From NCBI GenBank assembly GCA_024400305.1, contig JAKSMX010000004.1, positions 62,001 through 126,000 of the forward strand: a stretch of 64,000 nucleotides of DNA, written 5' to 3'. Of this stretch, positions 61,200 through 64,000 are shown piece by piece (position 1 is the stretch's first letter; each line of letters opens with the position of its first letter). This DNA is from Bacteroidales bacterium. GTDB lineage: Bacteria > Bacteroidota > Bacteroidia > Bacteroidales > F082. The position numbers were made by a program, and so were the translations under genes. The notes beneath the pieces were generated by a model that was given only the letters and a program-made list of their open reading frames with translations, was not told the origin of the DNA and did no database searches.

Positions 61200-62705
61200 A
61201 TGGTCATATCGTTTTATCATATCTTAGGAATAGTTTTAGCTATTGCGATAATAGAAATCGTTGGTATTCTGTCGGTTAAGAAAGTGAAGACTGCCAATGA
61301 CTTCTCCACCGGAAGCGGGAAGGCTGGCACTTGGGTCGTCACCGGGACCATAATCGGGACGCTTGTCGGCGGGCAGTCAACGGTGGGGACGGCGCAGCTC
61401 GCGTTCACTTTCGGTCTGTCGGCGTGGTGGTTCACGATGGGGATGGCGTTGGGATGCGTCGTCCTCGCAATAGGTTATGTGGTTCCGTTGCGGCGAAGCG
61501 GAAGCACGACGTTGCTCGAAATCGTTTCAAAGGAATACGGCAGGAAAGCCGAGATGACAGGCTCGCTGTTGTGTTCTTTGGGAATGTTCGTGAGCATCAT
61601 CGCACAGGTGCTTTCGTGCGCCGCGATGCTGATGACGCTCTTCCCGATGAAACTGTGGGTCGCAGCGTCAATTGCGGCTGTCACCATGATAATATATGTT
61701 GTTTTCGGCGGACTGTGGAGTGCGGGCATCGGCGGCGTGGTCAAAATCATACTTCTTTGTCTCTCGGCACTCGCCGCCGGAACGGTGGTGCTGTTCCTCT
61801 CAAAAGGCTATTCGGGATTGATGGATGGAATAAAAAACATTCTGCTATCGACCGATTTGCAACTTGTTGACGGATTTGCAACGTGTGATGATGTAAATCA
61901 CGTCTATCAATATCCGTTCACCCGCGGCGTGTCAAATGACCTCGGTTCGTGTATCTCCGTGATCCTCGGTGTGCTTGCTACACAGACTTACGCACAGGCG
62001 ATCTGGTCCGGGAGGAGCGACAGCAAGGCACGCAAAGGCGCGTTGATTTCCGCATTGATTTCAATTCCGATCGGATTCGCTTGTGTCCTCGTCGGGATGT
62101 ACATGCGTGCGCATTATATCACTGAAGCGGAGCTTAATTCGTTGATTGCCATCGGGAAAGATATTCCGGAAGGTGTCGGTGTCATCGCGACATCGGCACA
62201 GGCTTTCCCGATGTTCGTCACGAATCACCTGCCCAATTTCCTCGGCGGAATAGTCCTCGGCACATTGTTGATAACGGTGATCATCGGAGGTTCCGGCCTG
62301 ACATTGGGCGCATCAACAATCTTGGTGAAAGATGTCTTCATCACTTTGTCGTCAAAGTTCAAGGAGTCAAAGCCGAATCTGATGATAACGCGCACCACAA
62401 TTGTCGCGATATTGCTGCTTTCAGTTGTGGTTGCCGCTTCATTCTCAGGCAGTTACATCAACGACCTCGGCTTCCTTTCGATGGGATTGAGGACAACGGC
62501 GGTGTTCGTGCCGCTGACGTTGGCGTTGTTTTTCCCGAAAAGGTTTAAGTCAAGTTGGGTGTTTGCGTCAATCCTTGTCGGAACGGCCATGTTATTGATT
62601 GCCAGATTTTTGCGGCTTCCAATTGACGGTATGTTCCTTGCACTCGCCGCATCACTGCTTTGCTGTATGTTTGGGTTTAAAAAGAAAAATAAGTTATTAA
62701 AATAA
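61200..62705 (+). CDS. sodium:solute symporter family protein
   Basis: A 501-residue inner membrane protein with about 13 helices of the SSS family: ANDFSTGSGKAGTWVVTGTIIGTLVGGQSTVGTAQLAFTFG in the first part (helix 1 with the unwound GG segment) and VLATQTYAQAIWSGRSDSKARKGALISALISIPIGFACVLVGMYMR around 260-310. LPNFLGGIVLGTLLITVIIGGSG follows. It imports an organic solute with Na+. The substrate is not evident; such transporters in this subgroup are annotated only generally. It stands before threonine aldolase but with a 68-base gap. Confidence 0.88.
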   Translation: MVISFYHILGIVLAIAIIEIVGILSVKKVKTANDFSTGSGKAGTWVVTGTIIGTLVGGQSTVGTAQLAFTFGLSAWWFTMGMALGCVVLAIGYVVPLRRSGSTTLLEIVSKEYGRKAEMTGSLLCSLGMFVSIIAQVLSCAAMLMTLFPMKLWVAASIAAVTMIIYVVFGGLWSAGIGGVVKIILLCLSALAAGTVVLFLSKGYSGLMDGIKNILLSTDLQLVDGFATCDDVNHVYQYPFTRGVSNDLGSCISVILGVLATQTYAQAIWSGRSDSKARKGALISALISIPIGFACVLVGMYMRAHYITEAELNSLIAIGKDIPEGVGVIATSAQAFPMFVTNHLPNFLGGIVLGTLLITVIIGGSGLTLGASTILVKDVFITLSSKFKESKPNLMITRTTIVAILLLSVVVAASFSGSYINDLGFLSMGLRTTAVFVPLTLALFFPKRFKSSWVFASILVGTAMLLIARFLRLPIDGMFLALAASLLCCMFGFKKKNKLLK

Positions 62706-62773
62706 TGAGATAAAATGGGTTTGAGTTGATTGAAAACTTCACTCTAAACCCTGCAAACTTAACATTTGATAAA

Positions 62774-63796
62774 ATGAAAAGAGGTTTTGGAAGTGATAAC
62801 CATTCTGGCATAAGCCCGGAGGTTTTGAAAGCGATTGCCGATGCGAATGTCGAACACGCATTGGCTTACGGCGACGATGAATATTGCGCAAGAGTAGAGG
62901 AATTGTTCAGGCAACAGTTTGGAGATCAGGCGGTTGTGTCGTTTGTCTTCAACGGCACCGGCGCCAATGTCATGGCTATAGACTCAATGGTTAGGTCGCA
63001 CGAGGCGGTTGTCTGTGCGGAGACGGCTCACGTGAATGTTGACGAATGCGGTGCGCCGCAGCGTGTCGTCGGCTGCCGTCTGCTGACCGTTGACACGCCT
63101 GACGGCAAACTCACGCCTGAACTGGTGAAGACCCGTCTTCATGGTTTCGGCTTCGAGCATCATTCGCAGCCGAAGGCTATAACCATCACACAATCAACGG
63201 AATTAGGAACGCTTTATACCATCGGAGAGATTAAGGCTTTGGCGAATTTGGCTCACGAATATAACATGTACCTGCACGTTGACGGAGCGCGTCTGGCGAA
63301 TGCCGCCGTCGCTTTGAACTGCACGTTCAAGGAGATGACAACCGATGCCGGCGTTGATGTCGTGTCGTTCGGAGGCACCAAAAACGGTCTGATGATAGGG
63401 GAGTCGGTGGTGTTTCTGAATCCCGAGTTGGCGAAAGACTTCAAATACCGCCGCAAGCAGGGGCTTCAGCTATGCTCGAAGATGAGGTTCCTTGCCGTCC
63501 AGTTTGAGGCTTATTTCAAAGACGACCTCTGGAAACGCAACGCCGAGCATTCAAACCGCATGGCGCAGCTTTTATATAATAAGGTGAAGGACATACCGCA
63601 GCTGAAGGTCATGTATCCTGTCCAGGTGAACGGCGTCTTCGTCCAGCTTCCGCGTGAAGTATGGACCGAATTGCAGAAAAAGTATTTCTTCTACGACTGG
63701 GACATTGACAATGACGTGGTGCGATGGCTTTGCTCGTTCGACACGACGGAAGACGACATTGAGAGCTTCGTGAAGGCGTTGAAGGAGTTGCTGTGA
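62774..63796 (+). CDS. ltaE: low-specificity L-threonine aldolase family protein
   Basis: A 340-residue PLP enzyme from ATG 62774 (MKRGFGSDNHSG); a TTG start at 62726 is rejected because the family begins here. Signatures are FNGTGANVMAIDSMV, ETAHVNVDECGAPQ, YLHVDGARLANAAVAL (the Asp that binds the PLP nitrogen) and the PLP lysine Lys203 in VVSFGGTKNGLM. It cleaves L-threonine or L-allo-threonine to glycine and acetaldehyde, or relatives such as beta-hydroxy amino acids. No operon partner is visible downstream. The stretch 63797-63930 holds nothing I can support. Confidence 0.92.
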   Translation: MKRGFGSDNHSGISPEVLKAIADANVEHALAYGDDEYCARVEELFRQQFGDQAVVSFVFNGTGANVMAIDSMVRSHEAVVCAETAHVNVDECGAPQRVVGCRLLTVDTPDGKLTPELVKTRLHGFGFEHHSQPKAITITQSTELGTLYTIGEIKALANLAHEYNMYLHVDGARLANAAVALNCTFKEMTTDAGVDVVSFGGTKNGLMIGESVVFLNPELAKDFKYRRKQGLQLCSKMRFLAVQFEAYFKDDLWKRNAEHSNRMAQLLYNKVKDIPQLKVMYPVQVNGVFVQLPREVWTELQKKYFFYDWDIDNDVVRWLCSFDTTEDDIESFVKALKELL

Positions 63797-63930
63797 TTGT
63801 AAAATTGTAACGTACAGAACGCAATCGCACAAAGCCGCTGAACACAAAAAGCAATGAAATGAGATAAAAAAAACGTAGCTGTGTCCTGAAATTTTCAGAT
63901 GATTTTATTCCGCCAACGGGTTAAAATAAC

Positions 63931-64000
63931 AAAGATTATGAGATTTTGGGATGTTTTGGGCAAAAAGATTATGAGATTTTGGGATGTTTTGGGTGAAAAG
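63931..64000 (+). repeat. 33-bp tandem duplication at the right edge
   Basis: Two copies with period 33 share GATTATGAGATTTTGGGATG followed by TTTTGGG (from 63934 and 63967); the copies are identical over at least 29 bases, and the second may continue past the edge. The unit is a multiple of three. Confidence 0.85.
63938..64000 (+). CDS. possible start of a gene with duplicated N-terminus (cut by window edge)
   Basis: From the ATG at 63938 the frame stays open for 21 codons to the edge and reads MRFWDVLGKKI-MRFWDVLGEK: the 33-bp repeat encodes an 11-residue repeat that includes the start Met. There is no good -7 element in front, and the short length means it could equally be non-coding. The product is not recognisable. 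Confidence 0.3.
   Translation, partial: MRFWDVLGKKIMRFWDVLGEK

Noticed and set aside
61331-61870. 179-codon plus-strand frame inside the SSS transporter gene
   Set aside because: Highly basic, low-complexity translation in an alternative frame of a clear transporter gene.

Overview
The window comes from a member of the Bacteroidetes, most likely an anaerobic, host-associated Bacteroidales. Three things support this. Many genes are preceded by the phylum-specific -7 element TAnnTTTG, often with a TTG/TTTG about 20 bases upstream, and lack Shine-Dalgarno sequences. Two secreted proteins carry type IX secretion C-terminal signals (one type A, one type B). The gene set is typical of the phylum: a YajC-YbbR-CoaE run, DUF349 protein, biosynthetic arginine decarboxylase, GH110/GH29/GH20 lipoprotein glycosidases and a CarboxypepD_reg-plug TonB receptor. 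No tRNA, rRNA, CRISPR array or complete insertion sequence was seen. Both ends cut through genes.

Layout. 1-4089: a GH110 alpha-galactosidase (5' end outside the window) translationally coupled to a GH29 fucosidase, then a small DUF4160/DUF2442 pair. 4046-7703 (minus): a run of T9SS type B protein, DUF1573 lipoprotein, YajC, YbbR-like protein and CoaE. 7940-13444: a ClpB lacking its N domain, then gapA and speA. 13445-17226: a BadF/NAGK-like sugar kinase and a three-gene FecCD-type metal-chelate/corrinoid importer. 17321-23503: a DNA repair and membrane operon (small membrane protein, mutL, rhomboid, EEP phosphatase, uvrB), followed by a likely structured RNA, a GltS-type symporter and an Rpn-type nuclease. 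26454-34633: genes for lysine-to-butyrate fermentation (kamE, then atoA-crt-hbd-bcd-etfB-etfA). This set is interrupted by a decayed AAA ATPase and a T9SS protein, and lacks the partner subunits kamD and atoD.

34793-40008 is accessory: a frameshifted TonB-dependent receptor behind a His-rich small protein, an orphan Rhs tip carrying an HExxH metallopeptidase-like toxin domain with a secreted companion, and a repeat-rich spacer. 40009-48434: GH20 hexosaminidase, a secreted esterase, an AddB-like nuclease, and a cell-wall-sugar recycling pair (MurU-like nucleotidyltransferase and an AmgK-like kinase fused to a RapZ C-terminal domain). 48667-51640: DUF349 protein and chorismate synthase.

51655-58767 (minus) is, to my reading, the least described system here. 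It looks like one operon from a single strong promoter: an OprO/P-type phosphate-selective porin, a lipoprotein with two lamin-tail domains, a divergent triphosphate-tunnel-like protein, a canonical CYTH triphosphatase, a DASS/SLC13 anion transporter and an uncharacterised two-TM protein. The combination suggests uptake and processing of phosphate, pyrophosphate or short polyphosphate. The rest (58946-64000) holds nicotinate phosphoribosyltransferase, a YgjP-type metallopeptidase, a sodium:solute symporter, threonine aldolase and a 33-bp tandem duplication at the right edge.
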